NCBI RefSeq assembly: GCF_011174775.1
Contig: NZ_JAANHS010000002.1
Span: 62,001-126,000 of the forward strand
Reading direction: 5' to 3'
Origin: Rhodobacter calidifons
Lineage (GTDB): Bacteria > Pseudomonadota > Alphaproteobacteria > Rhodobacterales > Rhodobacteraceae
Length of the DNA stretch: 64,000 nt
The position numbers and the translations under genes are program-made. Under the pieces are notes generated by a model that was given only the letters and a program-made list of their open reading frames with translations, made no database searches and had not been told where the DNA came from. Shown one piece after another: positions 18,055-27,574 of the stretch (within the stretch, counting starts at the first letter, position 1; every line of letters begins with the position of its first letter).

Positions 18055-18968
18055 AGCGCGTGCTTGTCTTCAACTCTGATGCCTTTGCCGGCCATGCGAC
18101 CCCGCCAGGACATCCCGAACGGCTGGACCGGCTGGCGGCGGTGGAGCGGGGGCTGGTCGGACTGGCGGTCGAGCGGCGGGACTGTCCGCCGGGGGACGAG
18201 GCCGATGTCCTGCGCTGTCATCCGGGCGCCTATCTGGCGCGGGTAAAGGCCGCGGTCCCGCGCGAGGGCTGGGTGCAGCTGGACGGGGACACGTTCCTGT
18301 CGCCGGGGTCGTATCAGGCGGCGATGCGGGCGGTGGGCGGGATCTGTGCGGCTGTGGATGCGGTGCTGCGCGGGGAGGCGATGACGGCCTTCGTGGCCGG
18401 GCGCCCCCCCGGGCACCATGCCGAGCGCGAGACGGCGATGGGGTTCTGTCTGTTCGGAACCGTGGCCATCGGGGCGAAGCGGGCGCTGGATCATCACGGG
18501 CTGTCGCGTGTCGCCATCGTGGATTTCGACGTGCATCACGGCAACGGGACGCAGGATCTGTTGTGGGACGAGGGGCGGTGTCTGTTCGTCTCCAGCCACC
18601 AGATGCCCCTGTATCCCGGGACCGGGCGGCCCGAGGAGCGGGGGGCGCATGGGCAGGTGCTGAACGTGCCGCTGCGGGCGGGCTCGGGCGGCAAGGCGAT
18701 GCGCGAGGTCTATGAGGGTGCGGTTTTCCCGGCGCTGGAGCGGTGGAAACCCGAGTTGCTGCTCATATCCGCGGGCTTCGATGCCCATGCCGACGATCCG
18801 CTGGCCGGGCTGGAATGGCAGGCGGAGGACTATCGCTGGCTGACCGACCGGCTGTGCGATTTCGCGGGGGGGCGGGTGGTGTCCTCGCTGGAGGGGGGCT
18901 ATGATCTGGACGCGCTGGCGGCAAGCGTCGCGGCGCATGTGGGCGCGATGGAGGAGCGGGGCCGATGA
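18045..18968 (+). CDS. Histone-deacetylase-family (AcuC/acetylpolyamine amidohydrolase-like) enzyme
   Basis: A 307-residue protein with the arginase/deacetylase fold. The active-site segments are RPPGHHAERETAMGFCLF (two catalytic His), IVDFDVHHGNGTQDLL (Zn ligands Asp and His) and ISAGFDAHADDPLAGL (Zn ligand Asp). It removes acetyl groups from a lysine or polyamine; the natural substrate is unknown. The start at 18045 gives MKGQRVLVFNSDAFAGHATP, a normal beginning, with the start codon inside a repeat. Its end overlaps xseB by 4 bp. Confidence 0.92.
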   Translation: MKGQRVLVFNSDAFAGHATPPGHPERLDRLAAVERGLVGLAVERRDCPPGDEADVLRCHPGAYLARVKAAVPREGWVQLDGDTFLSPGSYQAAMRAVGGICAAVDAVLRGEAMTAFVAGRPPGHHAERETAMGFCLFGTVAIGAKRALDHHGLSRVAIVDFDVHHGNGTQDLLWDEGRCLFVSSHQMPLYPGTGRPEERGAHGQVLNVPLRAGSGGKAMREVYEGAVFPALERWKPELLLISAGFDAHADDPLAGLEWQAEDYRWLTDRLCDFAGGRVVSSLEGGYDLDALAASVAAHVGAMEERGR

Positions 18969-19216
18969 GCGACAAGGCCGTTGAAAAGGCCGTTGAGGCG
19001 ATGAGTTTCGAGGAGGCGATGGCCGCGCTGGAGCAGGTCGTGGGCGCCCTGGAGCGCGGCGAGGTGCCGCTGGAGCAGTCGATCGCGCTGTATGAACGCG
19101 GGGCAGCGCTGAAGGCGCATTGTGCGAAGAAGCTGGCCGAGGCCGAGGAGAAGGTGGAGCTGATCCGGGCGCAGGAAGGCCGGGCGGTGGGCACGACTCC
19201 GGCGGAGGGGATGTGA
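18965..19216 (+). CDS. xseB: Exodeoxyribonuclease VII small subunit
   Basis: An 83-residue, mostly helical protein with the XseB signature SFEEAMAALEQVVGALERGE and PLEQSIALYERGAALKAHC. It binds XseA to form exonuclease VII, which degrades single-stranded DNA. It overlaps the upstream deacetylase gene (ATGA at 18965-18968) and the downstream ispA (GTGA at 19213-19216), so three genes are tightly coupled. Linkage of xseB to ispA is common in bacteria. Confidence 0.95.
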   Translation: MSDKAVEKAVEAMSFEEAMAALEQVVGALERGEVPLEQSIALYERGAALKAHCAKKLAEAEEKVELIRAQEGRAVGTTPAEGM

Positions 19217-20082
19217 ATTTCTCGCAGAGGCTGGCGGCGGATGCCGGGCTGATTGAGGCTCGGTTGTTGTCTGCCTTGGAAGGGCGCGCGGACCAGCCGG
19301 TGACGCAGGCGATGCGTTATGCGGTCCGGGGCGGCAAGCGGCTGCGCGGGTTTCTGGTGCTGGAAGGCGCGCGGATGCTGGGGGTTCCCGAGGCCCGGGC
19401 GGTGAGTGCGGCGGCGGCCATCGAGGCCCTGCATGCCTATTCGCTGGTGCATGACGATCTGCCCTGCATGGACGACGACGACCTGCGGCGGGGACAGCCG
19501 ACCGTGCACAGGAAGTGGGACGAGGCGACGGCGGTGCTGGCGGGGGACGCGCTTCAGACGCTGGCCTTCGAGCTGTTGTGCGATCCGGCGCTGGGGTCGG
19601 CCGAGGTGCGGATGGCGTTGGTTGCGGGGCTGGCGAAGGCCTCGGGGATCGACGGGATGGTTCTGGGTCAGGCGCTGGACATCGCGGCGGAAACAGTGGG
19701 GCGCGCGCTGACGCTGGAGGAGATCACGGCATTGCAGGCAGGCAAGACCGGGGCGCTGATCGGCTTTGCGGCCGAGGCGGGGGCCGTGATTGCGGGGGCG
19801 GACCCTGACCCCCTGCGGCGATATGCGGCGGCGCTGGGGCTGGCCTTTCAGATCGCGGACGACCTTCTGGACGTGACCGGCGACGAGGTACAGGCCGGCA
19901 AGCGGCTCCACAAGGATGCAAGGGCAGGGAAAGCGACCTTCGTTTCGCTTCTGGGACTGGAGGGTGCACAGGCCCGGGCGGCCGCTCTGGTGGCCGAGGC
20001 CGAGGCGGCTCTGGCCTGCTACGGAGCGCGGGCGGACAATCTGCGCAGCGCCGCCCGATTCAGCATCGAGCGGCGTGCCTGA
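19213..20082 (+). CDS. ispA: Polyprenyl (farnesyl/geranyl) diphosphate synthase
   Basis: A 289-residue protein. The first Asp-rich motif is LVHDDLPCMDDDDLRRGQPT and the second is AFQIADDLLDVTGDE. RGGKRLRGFLVLEG is the diphosphate-binding segment. It condenses IPP with DMAPP and GPP to make farnesyl diphosphate for quinone and carotenoid tails. The GTG start overlaps the xseB stop. In related genomes dxs often follows directly; here an opposite-strand gene intervenes. Confidence 0.95.
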   Translation: MNFSQRLAADAGLIEARLLSALEGRADQPVTQAMRYAVRGGKRLRGFLVLEGARMLGVPEARAVSAAAAIEALHAYSLVHDDLPCMDDDDLRRGQPTVHRKWDEATAVLAGDALQTLAFELLCDPALGSAEVRMALVAGLAKASGIDGMVLGQALDIAAETVGRALTLEEITALQAGKTGALIGFAAEAGAVIAGADPDPLRRYAAALGLAFQIADDLLDVTGDEVQAGKRLHKDARAGKATFVSLLGLEGAQARAAALVAEAEAALACYGARADNLRSAARFSIERRA

Positions 20083-20112
20083 TCTTCGGATTCGCGACAG
20101 GGTTTGTCCGGG

Positions 20113-20892
20113 TCAGGTCGAGGAAAGCCTTCCCTCCAGAGAAGTTACCAGCTTGCCGATCAGGGCCGGGTCGAACTGGACCGGCGCCTTTGCCGCAGGA
20201 TCGGGGGCCAGCATCAGCACCTCGTCGAAGTCAAGAACAGCCTTTGTGGCAGAAGTCTTGATCGCAGGGTCGCGGCTGAAGACCAGGGTATCCAGCTTGC
20301 CGCGCGCTGCCATCAGCAGACCCCAGGCTTCCTGATAGTCGGCCACCGCGGTCGTGCCGGAAGGATCCAGTTTCCGCTGCGCTTCCTGTGCCGTGGCAAT
20401 CACGGCATGAAGGATTTCCTGCTCGGTCGGCTGCAAGACCTCGAGGGTGCGCTTGATGCCGGTCAGCGCGGCAACATAGGCCGCGTCGATCGTCTTCCGG
20501 TCGCCTGCATTCTCGAGGTCGATCAGAAGGGGTTCGAGGTCGGGCGCTCCGGCCTTGGCCAGTGCCTCGCTGATCTCGGGAAAGGTTTCCTGGCGCGGGT
20601 GGGAAAAATGCGACCCCTCGGCGCTGACCAGCTGGTCGTTGCTGAACAGCGAACCCAGCAGCAGATCGTGTTCGATAGCGATCAGCCCGGTGATGAGACG
20701 GACCCGGTCCGCATCCATCTGGACCAGCATCGGCGCGTGGCCGCCGGGTGCAGGGTAGGCTTTCAGGATTACAGGCCCGGCGGCAAGGTCCGCCGAAGCC
20801 ACAACCGGGAAGATGGCGACACAGAAGGCAAGCAGGCTGGCTGCCGCCCGGACATCAACATAACGACCGGAACACTCTTTCGCTTTCAACAT
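20113..20892 (-). CDS. Exported protein of unknown function
   Basis: A 259-residue protein. An N-terminal signal peptide is visible (hydrophobic AAASLLAFCVAIFPVVASA, likely cut after ASA near residue 34). The mature part is mostly helical, with segments such as GSHFSHPRQETFPEISEAL, PDLEPLLIDLENAGDRKTI and AVADYQEAWGLLMAARGK. The pattern faintly recalls helical periplasmic proteins such as the imelysin group, but no defining motif was found, so I assign no function. It sits opposite-strand between ispA and dxs, splitting a usual operon. Confidence 0.65.
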   Translation of the reverse strand: MLKAKECSGRYVDVRAAASLLAFCVAIFPVVASADLAAGPVILKAYPAPGGHAPMLVQMDADRVRLITGLIAIEHDLLLGSLFSNDQLVSAEGSHFSHPRQETFPEISEALAKAGAPDLEPLLIDLENAGDRKTIDAAYVAALTGIKRTLEVLQPTEQEILHAVIATAQEAQRKLDPSGTTAVADYQEAWGLLMAARGKLDTLVFSRDPAIKTSATKAVLDFDEVLMLAPDPAAKAPVQFDPALIGKLVTSLEGRLSST

Positions 20893-21175
20893 CTCGCTAT
20901 CGCTCCATGATCCGTGTTCGTGCGACAGGGTCGGCGACCGCTTGGGGATGTTGCCCGCAACCTGCGTACCGGACCCTCGGCTCGCCTGTGGGGCCTACCG
21001 GCGAATCTTGACGAGATTTCGGTTCCTGGATGAACAATTCAGGGCCAAAGCAGCGCGCGTAGCCTCATGTGCCCGCTGCCGGCCGTGCGGGCCGCCCGAT
21101 GCGTCACCTTGGTGATTGCCCGATGCCCGAAATCCGTCTAGGTCGGGGAAAATTGCAGTCGATCGAGGATCTGGC

Positions 21176-23089
21176 GTGGCAGACCGACCCAAGACTCCTT
21201 TGCTAGACCGGGTGACGCTGCCCTCGGACCTGAAGGCGATGAGCGACCGGGAGCTTCACCAGCTGGCCGCAGAGCTGCGGGCCGAGACGATTTCCGCCGT
21301 GTCGCAGACGGGCGGGCATCTGGGGGCCGGGTTGGGCGTGGTCGAACTGACGGTGGCGCTGCACGCCGTCTTCGACACGCCGCGCGACAAGCTGATCTGG
21401 GATGTCGGGCACCAGTGCTATCCGCACAAGATCCTGACCGGGCGGCGGGACCGGATCCGCACGCTGCGGCAGGAGGGGGGCCTCAGCGGGTTCACCAAGC
21501 GGTCGGAAAGCCCCTATGACCCGTTCGGAGCGGCGCATTCCTCGACCTCGATCAGCGCAGCGCTGGGGTTCGCCATGGCGGCCGATCTGGGTGGCGACCC
21601 CGGCGATGCGATTGCGGTGATCGGCGACGGGGCGATGAGTGCGGGCATGGCCTTCGAGGCGATGAACAACGCGGGCCATCTGAAGAAGCGGCTGTTCGTG
21701 ATCCTGAACGACAACGAGATGTCGATCGCTCCGCCCGTAGGCGCGCTGTCGGCCTATCTGAGCAGCATCTATGCCGCCGCACCCATGCAGGACCTGAAGC
21801 AGGTGGCGAAGGGGATCGTGGGCCTTCTGCCCTCGCCGCTGCAAGAGGGGGCGAAGCGGGCCAAGGAGATGCTGAAGGGCATGGCGGTGGGCGGGACGTT
21901 GTTCGAATCGCTGGGGTTCGAATATGTCGGGCCCATCGATGGGCATGATCTGGACCAGCTGCTGCCAGTGTTGCGGACGCTGAAGGCGCGGGCGACGGGG
22001 CCGGTCTTGCTGCATGTGCTGACGAAGAAGGGCAAGGGCTATGCCCCGGCCGAGGCGGCGCGGGATCGGGGACATGCGACGGGCAAGTTCGATGTGCTGA
22101 CCGGGGTGCAGGTCAAGGCGGCGTCGAACGCGCCGAGCTACACCAAGGTCTTCGCGCAGTCGCTGATCGCCGAGGCGGAGCGGGACGAGAAGATCGTCGC
22201 GGTCACGGCGGCGATGCCGGACGGGACGGGGCTGGACCTGTTCGCGGGGCGGTTCCCGAGGCGGTGCTTCGACGTGGGGATCGCCGAGCAGCACGCGGTG
22301 ACCTTCAGCGCGGGGCTGGCGGCGGGCGGGATGAAGCCGTTCTGTGCGATCTACTCGACCTTCCTGCAACGCGGGTACGATCAGGTCGTGCACGATGTAG
22401 CGATCCAGCGCCTGCCGGTGCGCTTTGCCATCGACCGGGCGGGGCTGGTGGGCGCAGACGGGGCGACCCATGCGGGGGCCTTCGACGTGGCCTTTCTGGC
22501 GAACCTGCCGGGCTTTGTGGTGATGGCCGCGGCTGACGAGGCCGAGCTGGTGCATATGGTGGCGACGGCGGCGGCGCATGACGACGGCCCGATTGCCTTC
22601 CGTTATCCGCGCGGTGAGGGTGTGGGGGTGGAGATGCCCGCGCGCGGGGTGCCGCTGGAGATCGGCAAGGGCCGGGTGGTCCGGGAAGGCTCGCGCGTGG
22701 CCCTCTTGTCCTTCGGGACCCGGCTGGCGGAAAGCCTGAAGGCGGCAGAGGCCCTGGGCCAGCGGGGCGTGTCGGTGACGGTGGCGGACGCGCGCTTTGC
22801 CAAGCCGCTGGACCGCGAGCTGATCCTGCACCTGGCGCGGGGTCATGAAGCGCTGCTGACGGTCGAGGAGGGCGCGATCGGGGGGTTCGGCAGCCATGTG
22901 GCGCAGCTTTTGGCCGAGAAAGGGATGTTCGACCGGGGGCTGAAGTTCCGCAGCCTGTTTCTGCCCGACATCTTCATCGACCAGGCCTCGCCCGAGGCGA
23001 TGTATCGGGTCGCGGGCCTGGATGCCGGGCATATCGAGGCCAAGGTGCTTGAGGCGCTGGGCGTCGCGGTGGTGGGGAAACGGGCGTAG
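21176..23089 (+). CDS. dxs: 1-deoxy-D-xylulose-5-phosphate synthase
   Basis: A 637-residue thiamine-diphosphate enzyme. The ThDP motif begins [20 protein letters not shown] and runs on to LNDNEMSI. Other motifs are [29 protein letters not shown], and the pyrimidine-domain segment [19 protein letters not shown]. It makes DXP from pyruvate and glyceraldehyde-3-phosphate, the first step of the MEP isoprenoid pathway that feeds ispA. The GTG at 21176 is chosen because GAGGAT precedes it and [13 protein letters not shown] is the usual N-terminus. An ATG 20 codons upstream is less likely. Confidence 0.96.
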   Translation: MADRPKTPLLDRVTLPSDLKAMSDRELHQLAAELRAETISAVSQTGGHLGAGLGVVELTVALHAVFDTPRDKLIWDVGHQCYPHKILTGRRDRIRTLRQEGGLSGFTKRSESPYDPFGAAHSSTSISAALGFAMAADLGGDPGDAIAVIGDGAMSAGMAFEAMNNAGHLKKRLFVILNDNEMSIAPPVGALSAYLSSIYAAAPMQDLKQVAKGIVGLLPSPLQEGAKRAKEMLKGMAVGGTLFESLGFEYVGPIDGHDLDQLLPVLRTLKARATGPVLLHVLTKKGKGYAPAEAARDRGHATGKFDVLTGVQVKAASNAPSYTKVFAQSLIAEAERDEKIVAVTAAMPDGTGLDLFAGRFPRRCFDVGIAEQHAVTFSAGLAAGGMKPFCAIYSTFLQRGYDQVVHDVAIQRLPVRFAIDRAGLVGADGATHAGAFDVAFLANLPGFVVMAAADEAELVHMVATAAAHDDGPIAFRYPRGEGVGVEMPARGVPLEIGKGRVVREGSRVALLSFGTRLAESLKAAEALGQRGVSVTVADARFAKPLDRELILHLARGHEALLTVEEGAIGGFGSHVAQLLAEKGMFDRGLKFRSLFLPDIFIDQASPEAMYRVAGLDAGHIEAKVLEALGVAVVGKRA

Positions 23090-23119
23090 CTGCGGATCGC
23101 CCCGCATCCCTGATCGGGA

Positions 23120-23854
23120 TCAGATCAGCGGCCGCTGCTCCTCGCGTTCCATCGGCAGGCCGGCGAGGGCGAACAGGCGCGCGGGGTCCGGCATGTTCAG
23201 CCGGCCGCGCCGCCAGACCAGAAGGCCCAGCGCGCGCAGTTGCGACACGGTGCGGCTGGTGTGAACCTTCGACAGGCCCAGCGCGTCGGCAAGTTCGTGC
23301 TGGCGGAAGGGCAGCGCAACGCCGTCCGGCGTGATCTCGCCCAGCGCCGACAGCCTTTGCCAGATCCGCGCCAGAGCCCAGGCGACACGTTCGGTCGCGT
23401 CGCGTTGGCCAAGGGTGGCGATGGTCTCGCCCAGAAAGTGCTCTTCGACGGCGGCGAGCCAGGTCAGGTCGTAGGCCCTGTCCGGCTTGTCGCGGAACAG
23501 GTCCCACAACCGGCTGCGCTGGAAGATGCAGACCCGCATCGGCGTGGTCGCCTGCACGCTGTGGCGCATCTCGCCCATGATCCCGGCCTGAAGGCCCAGG
23601 AAGTCGCCGGGGAAGACGAAGTTCACCACCTGGCGCCGGCCATCCTCCAGCTGGATGGAGCGGGTCGCGAAACCTTCAAGCACGGTGTAAAGCCGTTCCG
23701 ACCGTTCGCCCTGCGCCAGAAGCGTCTCGCCGGGCCGCACCACCGCCTCGCCGGTCTTGAAGGCCCGCATGAAGGCGATCTCTTCGGGTGTGAAGGGCAG
23801 GAACATCCGCCTTTTCTGAAGCGGACAGGCGGCGCAATCGGTCATCTGCATCAT
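23120..23854 (-). CDS. Crp/Fnr-family transcription regulator
   Basis: A 244-residue protein. The cyclic-nucleotide-type beta-roll spans about residues 30-120 (VRPGETLLAQGERSERLYTV, VNFVFPGDFLGLQAGIMGE). A C-terminal helix-turn-helix is PFRQHELADALGLSKVHTSR. The N-terminus has only two cysteines (TDCAACPLQKRRM), fewer than the four ligands of oxygen-sensing FNR, so an FNR-type Fe-S cluster is unlikely and the signal is unknown. It is divergent from the receiver-like gene at 23916, and convergent with dxs. Confidence 0.88.
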   Translation of the reverse strand: MMQMTDCAACPLQKRRMFLPFTPEEIAFMRAFKTGEAVVRPGETLLAQGERSERLYTVLEGFATRSIQLEDGRRQVVNFVFPGDFLGLQAGIMGEMRHSVQATTPMRVCIFQRSRLWDLFRDKPDRAYDLTWLAAVEEHFLGETIATLGQRDATERVAWALARIWQRLSALGEITPDGVALPFRQHELADALGLSKVHTSRTVSQLRALGLLVWRRGRLNMPDPARLFALAGLPMEREEQRPLI

Positions 23855-23915
23855 TTCGGCCCTCGAACTTAACGCAGGTTAATGCGGACGGCCCGGAGTC
23901 CGTTCCATATGAGGT

Positions 23916-24311
23916 GTGGAAAACGCAAACCGACTGACATGCCTGCTGCTGGAGCCCGTCGCGCTGGTCGCGGAGGATCTGATGGCGATTGTCCAGGACG
24001 TGATGCCGGACACGCGGATGCTGGTCGCCGGATCGGCGGAGCAGGCGATGACGCTGTTGCAGGACGCGCGGGTGGACATCGCCTTCCTGAACCTGTCGCC
24101 CCTTGAACTGGCGCGCAGCGATCTGGTGCGACAGCTGGAGCAGACAGGTGCGACCGTGATCCTGCTGGGTCACGAGGCCGACGCGCTGGCCACGCGCCAC
24201 CGGTTCCTGGAACTGCCCTTCGTCAGCTCGGCGATCGCCGCGGAACTGCGTGACGTCCTGGACCGGGTGCTGGGCCAGTCCTCGCGGCCGGGCGGCGGCA
24301 GAATGGCCTGA
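23916..24311 (+). CDS. Degenerate response-regulator receiver protein
   Basis: A 131-residue stand-alone receiver-like fold: CLLLEPVALVAEDLMAIVQD, SAEQAMTLLQDARVDIAFLN and GATVILLGHEAD follow the beta-alpha rhythm. The usual phospho-acceptor Asp position appears as Asn (N59 in IAFLNLSP), and the Lys-Pro motif reads LPF. Phosphorylation is therefore unlikely. The GTG at 23916 is the first possible start; an in-frame stop lies just before it, and the Shine-Dalgarno is poor (GAGG one base away). It may bind a partner rather than DNA, since no output domain exists. Confidence 0.65.
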   Translation: MENANRLTCLLLEPVALVAEDLMAIVQDVMPDTRMLVAGSAEQAMTLLQDARVDIAFLNLSPLELARSDLVRQLEQTGATVILLGHEADALATRHRFLELPFVSSAIAAELRDVLDRVLGQSSRPGGGRMA

Positions 24312-24317
24312 CGCGGA

Positions 24318-25289
24318 TCAGTCGCGGCGCAGGCCGTCCATCACCCGCACCAGCGCTTCGCTGATGCCGGGTTCGGACAGCGCATGTCCCGCCAGGGGAA
24401 CCATTCTGAGCTCGCAAGCCGCCCAGCCGCGCGCCAGCGTCCAGGCCGAGTGCGGCGGGCAGATCATGTCGTAGCGGCCCTGGACGATGGTGGCCGGGAT
24501 ATGTTCGATCCGCTTGCGTTCGCGCAGGATCCAACCGTCGGATTCCAGGAAGCCCGCGTTCTGGAAATAGTGATTCTCCAGCCGGGCAAAGGCGCGGGCA
24601 TAGTCCGAAGGGCTTTCGCCCAGGGCGCCTTCGTTCTGGATCGAGGCGAGCGCGTTTTCCCAGTTGGCCCATATCCGGCCAAAGCGGGTTTCCTCGACCA
24701 GGTTGCCGGAAAAGAGCCTGCGGTGATAGGCGGCGATGAGGTCGCCGCGCTCGGCCTCGGGGATGACATCGACAAAGCGCGACCAGAGATCGGGGAAGAA
24801 GGCCCCTGCCCCGCCGCCGTAGAACCAGGTCAGCTCGGCCCGGGTGGCCAGGAAGACACCCCGCAGGACCAGGTGCATCACCCGGTCGGGATGGGTGATC
24901 GCGTAGATCAGCGCCAGCGTCGCGCCCCAGCTGCCGCCAAAGCCGATGAAACGGTCGATGCCCAGGGCGGTGCGGATCGTCTCGACATCCTGCACGAGGT
25001 GCCAGGTGGTGTTGGCGGTTACGCTGGCATGGGGACGCGACCGGCCGCAACCGCGCTGGTCGAAGAGGACGATGCGGAAGGCGCGCGGGTCGAAATAGCG
25101 GCGCATGGCGGGGGAGCAGCCGCCGCCGGGGCCGCCGTGGAAGACGATGACGGGGATGCCCTCGGGGTTGCCGCACTGTTCCAGATAGACCCGATGGCCG
25201 TCGCCAACGTCGATCACGCGCTGATCGAAGGGGTCGATCGGCGGATAAAGGAATTCGACTGCGCGCTTTTGACCTGATCTCTGATCCAT
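24318..25289 (-). CDS. pip: Proline iminopeptidase
   Basis: A 323-residue alpha/beta hydrolase of peptidase family S33. The oxyanion motif is [12 protein letters not shown], the strand with [13 protein letters not shown] follows, and the nucleophile elbow is [15 protein letters not shown] (GGSWG). The catalytic Asp is in [16 protein letters not shown] and the His in LAGHALSE. It releases N-terminal proline from peptides in the cytoplasm. The start [17 protein letters not shown] follows a good GGTGAAG. It is divergent from ubiG across 68 bp. Confidence 0.94.
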   Translation of the reverse strand: MDQRSGQKRAVEFLYPPIDPFDQRVIDVGDGHRVYLEQCGNPEGIPVIVFHGGPGGGCSPAMRRYFDPRAFRIVLFDQRGCGRSRPHASVTANTTWHLVQDVETIRTALGIDRFIGFGGSWGATLALIYAITHPDRVMHLVLRGVFLATRAELTWFYGGGAGAFFPDLWSRFVDVIPEAERGDLIAAYHRRLFSGNLVEETRFGRIWANWENALASIQNEGALGESPSDYARAFARLENHYFQNAGFLESDGWILRERKRIEHIPATIVQGRYDMICPPHSAWTLARGWAACELRMVPLAGHALSEPGISEALVRVMDGLRRD

Positions 25290-25357
25290 CTTCACCCTAT
25301 ATAGCCACGGGAAAGCCCGAAGTCGAAGGGCAATCACGGGACAGTCGGGAGACGACG

Positions 25358-26101
25358 ATGACGGTTGACACTGTAGACCCGGCAGAGGTCGCCAAGTTCG
25401 AGGCCATGGCCGCCGAATGGTGGAACCCCGAAGGGAAGTTCAAGCCGCTGCACATGCTGAACCCCTGCCGGCTGGACTATATCACCAGCCAGATCGCCGC
25501 CGAGTTCGGGCGGGATCTGGCGGGGCCCGCGCCGTTCACGGGCCTGCGCATCCTGGACATCGGCTGCGGCGGCGGCCTTCTGTCGGAACCCATGGCCCGG
25601 CTGGGGGCCGAGGTGGTGGGGGCCGATGCGGCGGCGCGCAACATCCCGGTGGCGCGACTGCATGCCGAACAGTCCGGGCTGGCGATCGACTATCGCCACA
25701 CCACGGCCGAGGCGCTGGCAGCGGCGGGTGAACGGTTCGACGTGGTGCTGAACATGGAAGTGGTCGAGCATGTGGCCGACCCGCTGGCTTACCTCACCGC
25801 CTGCCAGGAGCTTCTGAAACCGGGCGGGCTGATGATCTGTTCCACCCTGAACCGCAACCCCAAGTCCTTTCTGATGGCGATCATCGGCGCGGAATGGGTC
25901 ATGCGCTGGCTGCCGAAGGGCACGCATGACTGGGCGAAGTTCATCACGCCGGACGAGCTGTACGCGCTGATCCAGAAGGCCGGACTGCGCCCGGTGGACC
26001 GCAAGGGGATGGTGTTCAACCCGGTCACCTGGCGCTGGAGCCTTTCGGACCGCGACCTGAGCTGCAACTACGTCACCGCCTCGGTCAAGCCCCAGGCGTG
26101 A
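25358..26101 (+). CDS. ubiG: Ubiquinone biosynthesis O-methyltransferase UbiG
   Basis: A 247-residue SAM-dependent methyltransferase. The N-terminal UbiG signature is [36 protein letters not shown]. The SAM loop is [19 protein letters not shown], and later segments are [13 protein letters not shown] and [14 protein letters not shown]. It performs both O-methylations in ubiquinone synthesis at the membrane face. The gene ends 34 bp inside the 3' end of the convergent AONS-like gene. Confidence 0.97.
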   Translation: MTVDTVDPAEVAKFEAMAAEWWNPEGKFKPLHMLNPCRLDYITSQIAAEFGRDLAGPAPFTGLRILDIGCGGGLLSEPMARLGAEVVGADAAARNIPVARLHAEQSGLAIDYRHTTAEALAAAGERFDVVLNMEVVEHVADPLAYLTACQELLKPGGLMICSTLNRNPKSFLMAIIGAEWVMRWLPKGTHDWAKFITPDELYALIQKAGLRPVDRKGMVFNPVTWRWSLSDRDLSCNYVTASVKPQA

Positions 26102-27255
26102 CCCCGGCTTCGGGCGGGAACCCGGTCGAAGGCGCGCGAGACATCGCGGATCAGGTCGGCCAGATTGTCGATGTCGGCCAGGCCGTGGCGGGCCGAAAGC
26201 TCGATCCGCCAGCGCGGAACGTGCAGCGGCACCTGCGGCGCCAGCAGCAGGCCGACCCGCGGTCCGGCGCTTTGCAGAAGCGCGGCCCGGGGCAGCGCGG
26301 TCAGGAATGGCAACAGCACCGGCACGAAGGGCGCGGCGGAGCCCGGGACACGCAGCCCGTCCGCCATCAGGTGATTCCGCAGCCGCAACGCCAGACCTTG
26401 CAGCTTGCGGCGACGGCGGCGTCCCTCTGGCCCGAAAACCATCTCGGCCGCCGCCAGCGCCGCCGCGGCGCGGTCCGTGGGCAGGAAGGCCGAGACCGGC
26501 CTCTGGCGGCGCAGGCGCTCTTCCGGATCGGGGTCGCGCCAGGCGGCAAAGCCTCCGGTCGTGCCGAAGGCGGGCGCAAGGTCGCCAAGGACCAGGTCGG
26601 CGCGGCCGAGGCAGGACTGGATCTCCATCACGCCGCCGCCGTCGGGACCCATCAGGCCGAAATCCTGCGACAGGTCAACGACCAGCACGGCGCCATGCTG
26701 GCGGGCCAGCTGGCCCAGAGCTGAAAGGTCCGTCAACCGTGCCCCATGCGCCGAAACCGCCGGTGCGACGATCAGCACGCGGCCCATGGTCGGCTGCCGG
26801 CAAAGGCGGCGCAACCGCCGCTCTGCCCCGTCCAAGGAAGCCGCAGGAAAGCGCTGCGGGCGGGCGCCGGTGGCACGAACCGTCTCGAACAGGGCGGAAT
26901 CGACACCGGAATCGACCAGAGCCTCATCCCCCGGACCCATGACCCCGGCCAGCGCGATGCGGCTGGCATCCGCGGCCGAGGCGAAGGTCGCCGCGCCGGC
27001 CAGCGAGAGCGCGTCGGCAATCCGGGTTGCAAGTGCCTGTGCAGGATCCCCGCAAGGCTCGGCCAGCGCGCAACCTGGGCCTGACCGCAGGCGCAGGGCC
27101 AGCGGATCGCGCGTGGCAAAGTCGAGCCGGGGTTCCTGTTGGAACCTGGATATTTCGCTGCGGTCCCGCAGAAGGCCGCCGTCCAGGAGCCGGAGCAGGC
27201 TTTCGGCCTCGGCAGTGCCGGCGGGGAACGGGGTGGCCGAAGCGGGTCTGGGCAT
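26068..27255 (-). CDS. AONS/serine-palmitoyltransferase-like protein lacking the PLP lysine
   Basis: A 395-residue fold type I protein of the alpha-oxoamine synthase family. The segment [20 protein letters not shown] aligns with the family's DEAH-containing strand, and [19 protein letters not shown] aligns with the usual GTLSKAFG site. The Schiff-base lysine is replaced by P228 (codon at 26572-26574), and the stacking His after D194 is also gone. It therefore cannot act as an ordinary PLP enzyme. Catalytically dead members exist as partner subunits (LCB1 of serine palmitoyltransferase), but no active partner is adjacent. The start [10 protein letters not shown] follows AGAGGTGA. It is divergent from a SARP-like regulator. 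Confidence 0.75.
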   Translation of the reverse strand: MPRPASATPFPAGTAEAESLLRLLDGGLLRDRSEISRFQQEPRLDFATRDPLALRLRSGPGCALAEPCGDPAQALATRIADALSLAGAATFASAADASRIALAGVMGPGDEALVDSGVDSALFETVRATGARPQRFPAASLDGAERRLRRLCRQPTMGRVLIVAPAVSAHGARLTDLSALGQLARQHGAVLVVDLSQDFGLMGPDGGGVMEIQSCLGRADLVLGDLAPAFGTTGGFAAWRDPDPEERLRRQRPVSAFLPTDRAAAALAAAEMVFGPEGRRRRRKLQGLALRLRNHLMADGLRVPGSAAPFVPVLLPFLTALPRAALLQSAGPRVGLLLAPQVPLHVPRWRIELSARHGLADIDNLADLIRDVSRAFDRVPARSRGHAWGLTEAVT

Positions 27256-27574
27256 GGCGTCACCTCTTTCGGGTTCCGGAAACGGACTTGGGCGGCGGTC
27301 GCGGCGCCGCTTCGTTGTCCAGCCTCCGATCAAGGGGGAGAAATGCGCGTTAATTCCCCGTGAAACGCCCGGAATCCGTGAACTGGCGGGTCGAATGGCG
27401 CCAAAAACCGGAGAATCGGCGCCGGACACCGCCGGAACCACCCCGGTTTTCACGCGATTTCACGATTTTCTCGCGGGCACCAAGCGCCGGTCGCGGCAAT
27501 TGACGAAGATTTCACGCAGACCCCTCGAAGGTCGTTGCGAACCACGAAACGCGATGACAAGCGGGGCAAAGGCG
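27256..27574. promoter_or_regulatory. Intergenic region with TTTCACG direct repeats between the AONS-like and SARP-like genes
   Basis: This 319-bp gap separates two divergent genes. It holds three direct copies of TTTCACG at 27448-27454, 27458-27464 and 27510-27516, the first two 10 bp apart and the third about six helical turns from the first. SARP-type regulators bind direct heptamer repeats spaced by about one turn, so this is a candidate operator for the adjacent SARP-like protein. I see no further gene in the gap. Confidence 0.45.

Noticed and set aside
23876-23889. TTAA-CGCAGG-TTAA between the Crp/Fnr and receiver-like genes as a second CtrA site
   Set aside because: The spacer is 6 nt, not the 7 required for the CtrA motif, so I do not count it.
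25297-25304. CTATATAG palindrome in the pip-ubiG gap
   Set aside because: Single occurrence in a promoter region, where a -10-like AT-rich element is expected.
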